From Flavobacteriaceae bacterium (GTDB lineage: Bacteria; Bacteroidota; Bacteroidia; Flavobacteriales; Flavobacteriaceae), in the NCBI GenBank assembly GCA_947482805.1, contig CANKLK010000094.1, forward strand, positions 1-8,641: a stretch of DNA of 8,641 nucleotides, read 5' to 3'. Of the stretch, positions 1 to 6,528 are shown piece after piece. Position 1 is the first letter of the stretch, and every line of letters begins with the position of its first letter. The notes below the pieces were generated by a model. The model saw only the letters and a program-made list of their open reading frames with translations, ran no database searches and was not told where the DNA came from. The position numbers and the translations under genes are program-made.

Positions 1-669
1 CTAAACCTCAAGACTACGGTTAAAACTTCGAAAGAATTTTTAAAAGAAATTATTATCCTTGGAACTAAATACATGATAATTCAAGTTGGTTTGTTGTTTG
101 TTTTTTCTTCTGATAATTATATACTTTCCAATGTTTTTGGTCCAAAAGACATTGTGCCTTATGAGATAGTAAACAAGTATTTTCAGTTTCCGATAATGAT
201 TTTGCTTGCTACACTTTCTCCATTATGGTCAATGTTTGCTAAGAATTATGTGGAGAATAACAAAGCGGTTTTGCTTTCCTCATTCAGAAGATTTAATCTT
301 TTATTCATAATCATTTTTTTGTTTATTGTGGTTATCTCACTGATGTGCCCCTTTGTTATTTCTATTTGGATAAAAGATAAAATTACTTTGCCAAGTGGGT
401 TAATATTCTATACTGCAGCAGCAACCACTTTTCGTGTTTTTGTTACTTTTTATACGTTCTTCTTAAATGGAATCGGAAAATTAAATAAATATATTATCCT
501 TTTACTTTTAAGTGTGTTTTTAAAAATTCCGCTATCCTATTTATTTATACGTCTTGATTTTGGTATTAATAGCGTAGTAATCTCTACGGTTATTATATTA
601 CTAATTTGGGTCATTTTTATACCACTTGAGTGTTACAACATAATTAAAAAAATACCCTCAAATGAATAA
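1..669 (+). CDS. wzx: Wzx-like polysaccharide flippase, C-terminal part (5' end outside window)
   Basis: The reading frame is open from base 1 to the TAA at 667-669, giving 222 residues with no start in view. The first in-frame ATG (base 73) lies inside a membrane segment, so it is an internal Met and the gene is cut by the window edge. The protein is very hydrophobic, with about five or six predicted membrane helices separated by short basic loops. The stretch LWSMFAKNYVENNK, followed by a hydrophobic helix and SIWI, resembles the second half of O-antigen/teichoic-acid flippases of the MOP superfamily, which move undecaprenyl-diphosphate-linked repeat units across the inner membrane. It overlaps the next gene by 8 bases (ATGAATAA), which suggests translational coupling in one operon. 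The family call rests on topology, motif resemblance and neighbours; substrate is unknown. Confidence 0.8.
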   Translation, partial: LNLKTTVKTSKEFLKEIIILGTKYMIIQVGLLFVFSSDNYILSNVFGPKDIVPYEIVNKYFQFPIMILLATLSPLWSMFAKNYVENNKAVLLSSFRRFNLLFIIIFLFIVVISLMCPFVISIWIKDKITLPSGLIFYTAAATTFRVFVTFYTFFLNGIGKLNKYIILLLLSVFLKIPLSYLFIRLDFGINSVVISTVIILLIWVIFIPLECYNIIKKIPSNE

Positions 670-1399
670 TTTCTTATACAAAAACAAGCGTTTTTTACTT
701 AGTATTAAACGTAAATTTAATGCTCTCCTAAGGTTAGAAATTATCAAATATCCTACTCCTGAACTTGATCGAAGAATAAAACTTCTTAAACACTTTAATA
801 TCAATGTAATTATAGATTTAGGTGCTAATATTGGCCAATATGGGAGCGATATGAGGAACATTGGATACAAAGGCCGTATCATTTCCTTTGAGCCAACATC
901 AGAAGCGTTTGAAAAGCTAAGTAAAACTGCAAAAAACGATCCTAACTGGGAAATTCATCATTGTTCATTAGGTGAGCGCGATGGAAAAGCGACTATCAAT
1001 ATTTCTAAAAACTCTGTGAGCAGTTCTTTACTGGAAAGTTTACCAGAATTAAAACAAGGTGGACCGAACACTTCTTTTATAAAAAAAGAGGAAGTCGATA
1101 TCAAAAAACTAGACTCAATCTTTAACACTCTGAATGTTGAGGGGCAAAATATTTATCTGAAAATGGATACGCAGGGTTATGAAAGCTTTATTTTGGATGG
1201 CGCTAAAGAATCACTTAAAAAAATCTTAGGGATTCAATTGGAAATGGCACTAATTCCTTCCTATGATGGCGCAATGACTTTTCTAGAGATAACATCAAAA
1301 TTGAACAGTCTTGATTTTAAACTTGCGACAATTGAAAGTGGGATCTATGATAAAATTTCAGGAAAACTAATGGAAGTAGAAGGTGTTTTTTATAAATAA
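662..1399 (+). CDS. FkbM family SAM-dependent methyltransferase
   Basis: This 245-residue protein is of normal size for a Methyltransf_21 (FkbM) enzyme. After a basic N-terminal stretch of about 45 residues comes the SAM-binding motif I, VIIDLGANIGQY (residues 49-60), then the acidic strand end SFEP (75-78), and later the family hallmark KMDTQGYE (167-174). FkbM proteins methylate hydroxyl groups on polyketides or sugars. In a glycan locus the likely role is O-methylation of a repeat-unit sugar, possibly as a cap, but this is inferred from context. There is no signal peptide and it should be cytoplasmic. The ATG lies inside the last codons of the flippase gene, so translation is probably coupled. 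The frame is intact. The gene is followed by a 218-base gap containing a gene relic. Confidence 0.9.
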   Translation: MNNFLYKNKRFLLSIKRKFNALLRLEIIKYPTPELDRRIKLLKHFNINVIIDLGANIGQYGSDMRNIGYKGRIISFEPTSEAFEKLSKTAKNDPNWEIHHCSLGERDGKATINISKNSVSSSLLESLPELKQGGPNTSFIKKEEVDIKKLDSIFNTLNVEGQNIYLKMDTQGYESFILDGAKESLKKILGIQLEMALIPSYDGAMTFLEITSKLNSLDFKLATIESGIYDKISGKLMEVEGVFYK

Positions 1400-1412
1400 T
1401 TTAATCCAAAAT

Positions 1413-1538
1413 ATAAAAGTTGTCTATTATTATACCAGCTTACAACGAGGGAACAAATTATGAAAAAGGGGAAATTGGAAGGAAAGACTAATTTATAGAT
1501 ATTTATTTTATCCTGATTATGGTTTATTTAAATTATAA
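1413..1538 (+). pseudogene. Remnant of a family 2 glycosyltransferase gene
   Basis: The 218-base gap at 1400-1617 is not featureless. Bases 1423-1455 translate to SIIIPAYNEGT, the diagnostic first strand and nucleotide-binding loop of GT2 enzymes. Just upstream, ATA-AAA-GTT (1413-1421) reads as the expected M-K-V with the start ATG changed to ATA, and is one frame off. A two-base loss from a TCTC run near 1423 would explain the shift. The first frame stops at 1489-1491. In a different frame, 1470-1538 reads NWKERLIYRYLFYPDYGLFKL and then TAA, which looks like a genuine protein C-terminus. Together this suggests that a GT2 gene lost nearly all of its middle, leaving only the two ends. The N-terminal motif is clear; joining the C-terminal piece to the same ancestor is inference. 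The rest of the gap (1539-1617) shows nothing I can identify. Confidence 0.6.
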
Positions 1539-1617
1539 AAGTGAAAATCATCTTGTAAAAGCATGTTTACTTGTGCCAAATATAGTTAAGAAGATCTTTT
1601 AAATCAACTCCTTCGAT

Positions 1618-3540
1618 ATGATGGTTTATGTCTGCTATTTCCTTTTACTGGCTACAATTTTAAAGTATAAACCAAAACAAAATTTATTGTTGTCTGCGGT
1701 TATTGCCACTTTATTTTTATCGACTTTTATAGTTACTCTGACCGAATTATTAAGTTATTTTAAATGCCTTAATTTAACTTTTGTTTCAGTAAGTTGGTCA
1801 GTACTTTGTTTAATATTGATTTTCCTTGTATTAAAAAACAGGGCAATAACGCTTTCTGTTTTAAATTTTAACCGAAATAAAATCAATGATTTTTATAAAT
1901 CTTTAGTCTACAAAGAAAAGATTGTAATTGGCACTGTGGTTCTTTTTATTCTATTGTTGTTTATTCAGGGAATTATTTATCCGCCAAATAACTGGGATTC
2001 ACTTACATACCATATGTCAAGAATAATGTATTGGTTGAGTAATGAATCTGTGGCTTATTATCCAACACATATATTAAGGCATTTATATCAACCTCCGTTC
2101 AACGAATATTTTATTTTGAATTTAAACTTGTTAAATGGAAATGATTATTTATCAAATAGCGTTCAGCTATTTTTTTTAGTTAATGTTTTATTTCTAGTTT
2201 ATAGCATTTTAGAATTCTTTAAAGCGCCACGTTTTTTAAAAATGTTGGCAATAGTGTTAGTTTTAACTATTCCTTCCGTTGAACTTCAATCTACTAACAC
2301 AAAAAATGATATTGTCTGTGGGTTTTTTATAATTGCTACATTGTATTTTAGTATAAAGGCAATAAGTGAAAGTTCTTTTAAGAATTACTTATTTCTAGGG
2401 CTATCAATAGGTTTAGGAATGTTGACAAAAGGTACAGCGTATCTTTTCCTTATACCAATTTTATTTTGTTTTGGTATCGCCGTATTATATAAAATTGGGA
2501 TTAAAAAAAAGTTTAAAACATTCGGGTATAGTTTAGCCACAATACTATTAATCCTGGCTTTAAATATTACACACTATTCCAGAAACTATAGTATAAATCA
2601 CAGTTTTCTAAATGTTGATGATATAGAAGCCAAGGGCTATTCAAATGAAGTTATGGGAAGTTCATTTTTATTTTCAAATCTATTAAAAAATGCCGGTCTT
2701 CATTTAGGCTTTCCTATTAATAAACCTAGTGATTATTTAATCCGTTTCATTCATGCTAATATGAATATTTCTATTGATGATAAACGTTTAAACTATCTTA
2801 AATCACCCTATGAAGGTGCAAGATCCGGAACAACACATGAAGATTATGTTCCTAATACAATTCCTTTTTTTCTTACTTTAATAGCGTTTGCAGTAATTTT
2901 AATTAGCAGTTATAAAAACAAGTTTAAAAATAAAAAAGAGCTTGTAATTGTTGGAATTGTAATTTTTCAAATACTTTTGTTCGCAGGTTATTTAAAATGG
3001 CAGCCTTGGCATACTCGTTTGCATATCCCGATTTTTATTTTGAGCGTGCTAGTTATTGTTTTTGCTGCTCAAACTTCTAAAATATATCAAAAACTGGTTT
3101 TCTTTTGTATGCCAATAGTTATTCTTAGTTTCTTATTTTATTTTGTTTTTAATGACTTAAGACCTATCATTACCAATTCTAAATTTACTAAAAGCATAAA
3201 AATTACAGATAATCGCTTTAAAAAATATTTTTCTAATCAGCAACAGCTTTATATTGAATATAATGATGTGATTGAAGATTTGTATGATGTGAACCCATCC
3301 AAATTAGGATTAAATCTAAATGATTGGGAATATCCATTACTAAATTCTTATTATTATGATCATTTGAAGATTGTGGTCATAAATGTTTCAAACATTACTA
3401 ATAGCATTCCTCAGGACATCTCAAATATTGATGTTATCATTTCAAACTATAATACGCCTGTATTTGAATATGACGGAATAAAATATACCAACCAAAATAG
3501 TAATCATTCGTATATTTGGCTTTACAAAAAAACAAATTAA
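1618..3540 (+). CDS. GT-C superfamily membrane glycosyltransferase (GT39/ArnT-like)
   Basis: This 640-residue protein has about ten or more hydrophobic segments up to roughly residue 511, then a soluble tail of about 130 residues expected in the periplasm. After the third hydrophobic stretch comes YPPNNWDSLTYHMSRI (121-136), where Asp127 sits at the position of the catalytic Asp in the first periplasmic loop of GT-C enzymes. Other stretches I associate with this family are QPPFNEY (158-164), STNTKNDI (225-232), GMLTKGTAY (267-275), KWQPWHTRLHIPIF (460-473) and WEYPL (570-574). Such enzymes transfer a sugar from a polyprenyl-phosphate donor to a lipid, glycan or protein outside the membrane. 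Donor and acceptor cannot be told here. ATG at 1618 is immediately followed by another at 1621, either of which could be used; an in-frame TAA at 1600-1602 limits the start. No clear ribosome binding site is seen. The stop overlaps the next start. Confidence 0.85.
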   Translation: MMVYVCYFLLLATILKYKPKQNLLLSAVIATLFLSTFIVTLTELLSYFKCLNLTFVSVSWSVLCLILIFLVLKNRAITLSVLNFNRNKINDFYKSLVYKEKIVIGTVVLFILLLFIQGIIYPPNNWDSLTYHMSRIMYWLSNESVAYYPTHILRHLYQPPFNEYFILNLNLLNGNDYLSNSVQLFFLVNVLFLVYSILEFFKAPRFLKMLAIVLVLTIPSVELQSTNTKNDIVCGFFIIATLYFSIKAISESSFKNYLFLGLSIGLGMLTKGTAYLFLIPILFCFGIAVLYKIGIKKKFKTFGYSLATILLILALNITHYSRNYSINHSFLNVDDIEAKGYSNEVMGSSFLFSNLLKNAGLHLGFPINKPSDYLIRFIHANMNISIDDKRLNYLKSPYEGARSGTTHEDYVPNTIPFFLTLIAFAVILISSYKNKFKNKKELVIVGIVIFQILLFAGYLKWQPWHTRLHIPIFILSVLVIVFAAQTSKIYQKLVFFCMPIVILSFLFYFVFNDLRPIITNSKFTKSIKITDNRFKKYFSNQQQLYIEYNDVIEDLYDVNPSKLGLNLNDWEYPLLNSYYYDHLKIVVINVSNITNSIPQDISNIDVIISNYNTPVFEYDGIKYTNQNSNHSYIWLYKKTN

Positions 3541-4721
3541 TGAAAATTGCAATAAAAGATTATCTTTTATACTCCTCTGTATTTGCGATATTTACTGAAG
3601 CTTTCTTTTTCAATTTTATTATTGATTGGAAGCTTTTATATCTAATCATTTTTGTCAATTATATTTTCTTATTTAAGACTAAACAAGTAGTTTTAAATAA
3701 GTACTTTGCTCTTTTACTGATATTCTTTTTTCTTCATGGGCTCATTACTTATACTATTATCTGGATTCCCTATAATTATATGGCTTCCCAAATTCTGGGA
3801 ATTGGTATAGTAGGTGTTTACTATTATAATTTTACCTCTTTATACAAGCCAGCCGAAATCATTAAGGTATATGTTAAGATGTGTTTGTATGTGGCAATCA
3901 TAGGATATGTTTTTTATTTCTTAGGATTCAATTATGCAGACGGAAGGTTAAACAGCATTTTTAAAGAACCTGCACATTATGTCATAGTAGTAATCCCCGC
4001 CTTTTATTATTATTTTAAAGAAAAAAAATATTTAAATTTTCTGTTAATCTTCGGGACAGTTATTTTGTCGGGGTCTTCTTTGGGTTATGTAGGTTGTGGG
4101 CTTTTATTAATAATTCCGAATTTAACTCTAAAAAGAGTACAATATCTTTTTGGCATGCTGCCTGTTGTAGTCGTGTTGTTTTATTTTGCATATAATGAAT
4201 TGCCTTTTTTTAAACTAAGGGTTGATGATACATATCGTTCGTTAAATGTTATCAATACCGGAAAGTTTGACAAAGACACGAACTTAAGTTCGTATGTTTT
4301 AATTAGTAACATTTTCATTGCCAAAGAAAATATTACAGATCATCCTTTAGGGAGCGGAATTGGAAGTCATCATTATATGCACACCCAGCGCTATCTAAAA
4401 GAAATGAGGCCTCCTGAATATTTAAGAAAACAAGGGCGCCATGTTGATAACTCTTTCGATGCTAACTCATTATTCACAAGGGTTGTTTCAGAATTTGGGC
4501 TTATCGGATTTATATTGATTATTTACATTCTATTAATTGGAGTAAAATGCTATGAATCTCCTTCGCTTTACATGGCACAGGGAATATATATATATTTCCT
4601 TTTGAAATTATTCCGGGATGGACATTACTTCCCTCCAGAATTATTCTTTTTCATTTGGCTTTTTTACTTTTCTTTTAAAGAATATAAAGCCCAAAGACTT
4701 AATAGTGACAATCAATCCTAA
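3540..4721 (+). CDS. wzy: Wzy-like O-antigen polymerase/ligase family membrane protein
   Basis: I place the start at the ATG at 3540, which shares its A with the TAA of the upstream gene (TAATG), a common coupled arrangement. A TTG at 3516 would add eight unlikely residues. The 393-residue protein has about ten membrane helices and one large soluble loop near residues 220-315. Family-like features are NSIFKEPAHY (138-147), LSGSSLGYVG (176-185), HPLGSGIGSHHY (268-279) and NSLFTRVVSEFGLIGF (309-324). The pattern of a Gly-rich GxG loop followed by an N-x-L...E-x-G-L-x-G helix start is typical of Wzy polymerases and WaaL ligases. It would act on lipid-linked glycan at the periplasmic face of the inner membrane. 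A second protein of this fold is encoded at 6529-7779, so which one polymerises and which one ligates is open. Sequence divergence in this family prevents a finer call. Confidence 0.82.
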   Translation: MKIAIKDYLLYSSVFAIFTEAFFFNFIIDWKLLYLIIFVNYIFLFKTKQVVLNKYFALLLIFFFLHGLITYTIIWIPYNYMASQILGIGIVGVYYYNFTSLYKPAEIIKVYVKMCLYVAIIGYVFYFLGFNYADGRLNSIFKEPAHYVIVVIPAFYYYFKEKKYLNFLLIFGTVILSGSSLGYVGCGLLLIIPNLTLKRVQYLFGMLPVVVVLFYFAYNELPFFKLRVDDTYRSLNVINTGKFDKDTNLSSYVLISNIFIAKENITDHPLGSGIGSHHYMHTQRYLKEMRPPEYLRKQGRHVDNSFDANSLFTRVVSEFGLIGFILIIYILLIGVKCYESPSLYMAQGIYIYFLLKLFRDGHYFPPELFFFIWLFYFSFKEYKAQRLNSDNQS

Positions 4722-4744
4722 CTAAATTTATTATAGAAAAAGCT

Positions 4745-5827
4745 GTGAAGAAACTATATCATATTGCTGAAAGCGTAACATTAGAAAGCGGGGGTGTCAG
4801 GACTGTTTTAGAAAATCTTAATAATTATCTCAATGCAAATGAGAAATTCTTCTCAAGTATTGTGGCAAATCAAATTGAAGATAGCGATCCTCATCATCAT
4901 TTTCCTTCAACTAAATTTAAGTTTTGGGGATATTCATCCGAATTGGAATCATTTCTAAAGTCTAACATAAAGCCTGAAGACTTACTTCATTTACACGGCG
5001 TGTTTATGCATGCCCAATATGTAACGAGTAAGTTTGCTAATAAAAGCAAAATGCCCTATGTAATTACACCACACGGAATGTTAGAGCCATGGCACCTAAA
5101 TGACAAACAGGCCAAGAAGAAAGTATATATGGCTTTACTTCTAAATTCAATCCTAGCCAAAGCAAAAATAATCCATGCCATTACACCTTTTGAAAAAGCA
5201 AATCTCTATAAACTAACCAAACATAAGAATATAATTGAAATTCCGAATTTCATAAAATATTCAGATTTACCTAAAATTAAAGCTTATAATCCTGAAGAGG
5301 AATACCTTCTCTTTCTAAGCAGACTACATCCAAAAAAAGGGCTGGATATCTTAATTGAGTCTATGAGCAAAATTGAAGATAAAAAAATAAAACTTAAAAT
5401 TGTTGGGTCTGAAAATGGTTATTCAGACGCTTTGAAAAATATAGTTCGAAAAGCTGGACTCGAAAACCGAATTGAATTTTTAGGAGGTGTTTTTGGTGAT
5501 GCAAAATTTGAACTATATGCAAACGCTAAAGCTTTCGTGGCACCTTCTTATTCAGAGGCAATAGGTATGGTAAATTTAGAAGCTGCAGCATGTAAAACAC
5601 CTGTAATTACTACTTTTAATACCGGTATAAACCCAGAGTGGAACAAAAATGGCGGGACTATGATAAATCCAACTTTAGAAGAACTGACCAACGCTATTAA
5701 TGCTGCAACAAATTGGTCTAACGAAGAAAGATTTTCTCGTGGAGAAAATCTTTCAAATTTTGTATTAAATAATTACAGCTGGGAAAAAAAAGGCTATTTA
5801 TGGAATGAACTTTACTCCTCGTTGTAA
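4745..5827 (+). CDS. Glycosyltransferase, GT4-type (GT-B fold)
   Basis: The start is GTG at 4745; the protein then opens with KKLYHIAESVTLESGGVRT, a normal GT-B N-terminus with the conserved Gly pair (16-17), so nothing seems missing. At 360 residues it has standard length. The N-terminal domain includes HLHGVFMHAQ (82-91) and ITPHGMLEPW (107-116). The C-terminal donor domain includes FLSRLHPKKGLD (190-201), with the Arg/Lys expected to bind donor phosphates, LKIVGSENGY, and the EX7E motif with Glu271 and Glu279 in SEAIGMVNLEA. These are retaining nucleotide-sugar-dependent transferases, working in the cytoplasm on the growing lipid-linked oligosaccharide. The donor sugar is unknown. It lies 23 bases after the Wzy-like gene and is probably in the same transcript. 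It is the last gene of this plus-strand run and converges with the lipoprotein gene 2 bases away; no terminator hairpin is visible between them. Confidence 0.92.
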   Translation: MKKLYHIAESVTLESGGVRTVLENLNNYLNANEKFFSSIVANQIEDSDPHHHFPSTKFKFWGYSSELESFLKSNIKPEDLLHLHGVFMHAQYVTSKFANKSKMPYVITPHGMLEPWHLNDKQAKKKVYMALLLNSILAKAKIIHAITPFEKANLYKLTKHKNIIEIPNFIKYSDLPKIKAYNPEEEYLLFLSRLHPKKGLDILIESMSKIEDKKIKLKIVGSENGYSDALKNIVRKAGLENRIEFLGGVFGDAKFELYANAKAFVAPSYSEAIGMVNLEAAACKTPVITTFNTGINPEWNKNGGTMINPTLEELTNAINAATNWSNEERFSRGENLSNFVLNNYSWEKKGYLWNELYSSL

Positions 5828-5829
5828 TT

Positions 5830-6351
5830 TTATTTTGCTAAAATTGCTTCTAAAGCATCGCTACCGACTATTCTTGGAGGATACTCTTGGTCAAATAATA
5901 AATTATATCTCAAATTCTTTTCATCCCAAGTAAAAGCTGTTCCAAAGTTGAAATACTTTATAAAAGCCATGTTTCTTCCATTCACAATCTCTTTTCCATT
6001 GTTTAATATTGAAATGTCTGTAAGTTTTAATACCTTTTGTTCTTTATTGGTACTTACATCTACTTGAATATTATCGCATTTTTCTCCTAATGGAAATGGA
6101 ACATTTACCATTTGTGAGTTGGGCTGCCCTTTTACTGCATATTTAGTCGGATGATCATAATCCCAATATCCATTTTTTTTGTAAACAAATGAAAGTTCAT
6201 CATCTTTTTCATAGATTGCATTTAGAACAATCGAAAAATTATCTTTCGCTACAACTTCTTCATTAGGAACATCTGAATCATTTTTCTTGTCTTTTCCACA
6301 AGAAGATAATAATAAAGCGCCACCTAAAAACATTACAATTAGCTTTTTCAT
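5830..6351 (-). CDS. Putative lipoprotein of unknown function
   Basis: The 173-residue product begins with MKKLIVMFLGGALLLSSC, a lipoprotein signal peptide with lipobox L-S-S-C and acylated Cys18. A charged linker (GKDKKNDSDVPNEEVV) follows. The mature part (about residues 38-173) looks rich in beta strands and has no membrane segment, so it should be a membrane-anchored globular protein. The segment around residues 50-118, with KKNGYWDYD, VKGQPNSQ, VDVSTNKEQ and a following strand, reminds me of small beta-sandwich modules found near bacterial glycan genes; that is a recollection, not a demonstrated match. The residues after the Cys mix Lys and Asp and do not clearly form a Bacteroidota surface-export signal. 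The gene stands alone on the minus strand inside a plus-strand glycan cluster, with its own candidate promoter upstream. No function can be assigned. Confidence 0.85.
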   Translation of the reverse strand: MKKLIVMFLGGALLLSSCGKDKKNDSDVPNEEVVAKDNFSIVLNAIYEKDDELSFVYKKNGYWDYDHPTKYAVKGQPNSQMVNVPFPLGEKCDNIQVDVSTNKEQKVLKLTDISILNNGKEIVNGRNMAFIKYFNFGTAFTWDEKNLRYNLLFDQEYPPRIVGSDALEAILAK

Positions 6352-6370
6352 TTTATAAAAATTTATTGGG

Positions 6371-6406
6371 CAAATATATTATAAATTATATTATGTCATA
6401 TATTTG
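6371..6406. promoter_or_regulatory. Inverted repeat containing two outward TATATTTG (-7-like) boxes
   Basis: Bases 6371-6379 (CAAATATAT) and 6398-6406 (ATATATTTG) form a perfect 9-base inverted repeat with an 18-base AT-rich spacer. Each arm contains TATATTTG, which fits the Bacteroidota -7 box TAnnTTTG, one on each strand. The minus-strand copy would start transcription about a dozen bases before the lipoprotein ATG at 6351. The plus-strand copy points at the gene starting at 6529 but lies over 120 bases away. I find no good TTTG -33 box at the right spacing for either, so promoter function is tentative; an operator or chance in AT-rich DNA are alternatives. Confidence 0.35.
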
Positions 6407-6440
6407 ATTACAAAAAATTGAACCCGTTTTTATTGGTTTT

Positions 6441-6471
6441 TTTGCTCTCTAATTAATAAAAAATAGTTTTC
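6441..6471 (+). promoter_or_regulatory. Candidate promoter for the O-antigen ligase-like gene
   Basis: TTTG at 6441-6444 is followed after 19 bases by TAGTTTTC at 6464-6471. This matches the Bacteroidota arrangement of a -33 TTTG and a -7 TAnnTTTG with one mismatch at the final base. It would give a leader of about 50 bases before the ATG at 6529. The position in a divergent intergenic region supports a promoter, but the DNA is AT-rich and chance matches are easy. Confidence 0.35.
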
Positions 6472-6528
6472 AACAGCATTCCAAAAATCACTTAGCCTAA
6501 TAAACTTATATTTTTACCATCATCAAAA

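Noticed and set aside
73..75. ATG as true start of the flippase gene
   Set aside because: The frame is open back to base 1 and the Met falls just before a hydrophobic helix in mid-protein; the family is about twice this length, so the gene is cut by the window edge.
658..882. Minus-strand open frame of 74 codons
   Set aside because: It lies antisense to the start of the FkbM methyltransferase gene, whose motifs are clear; the translation shows no family features.
2170..2177. Run of 8 T, with similar 8-base runs at 2503-2510, 4021-4028 and elsewhere, as phase-variation tracts
   Set aside because: Runs of this length are expected in such AT-rich DNA, sit inside intact frames, and none is longer than 8 bases.
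3516..3539. Earlier TTG start for the Wzy-like gene
   Set aside because: It would overlap the upstream gene by 25 bases and add MALQKNKL only, while the ATG at 3540 overlaps the TAA in a typical coupled TAATG arrangement.
4581..4599. Near-palindromic TA repeat (GGAATATATATATATTTCC)
   Set aside because: It is inside the coding region of the Wzy-like protein, encodes ordinary membrane residues, and is simple AT-rich sequence.
5828..5829. Bidirectional terminator between the GT4 and lipoprotein genes
   Set aside because: Only two bases separate the stops and I find no stem of useful length around them.
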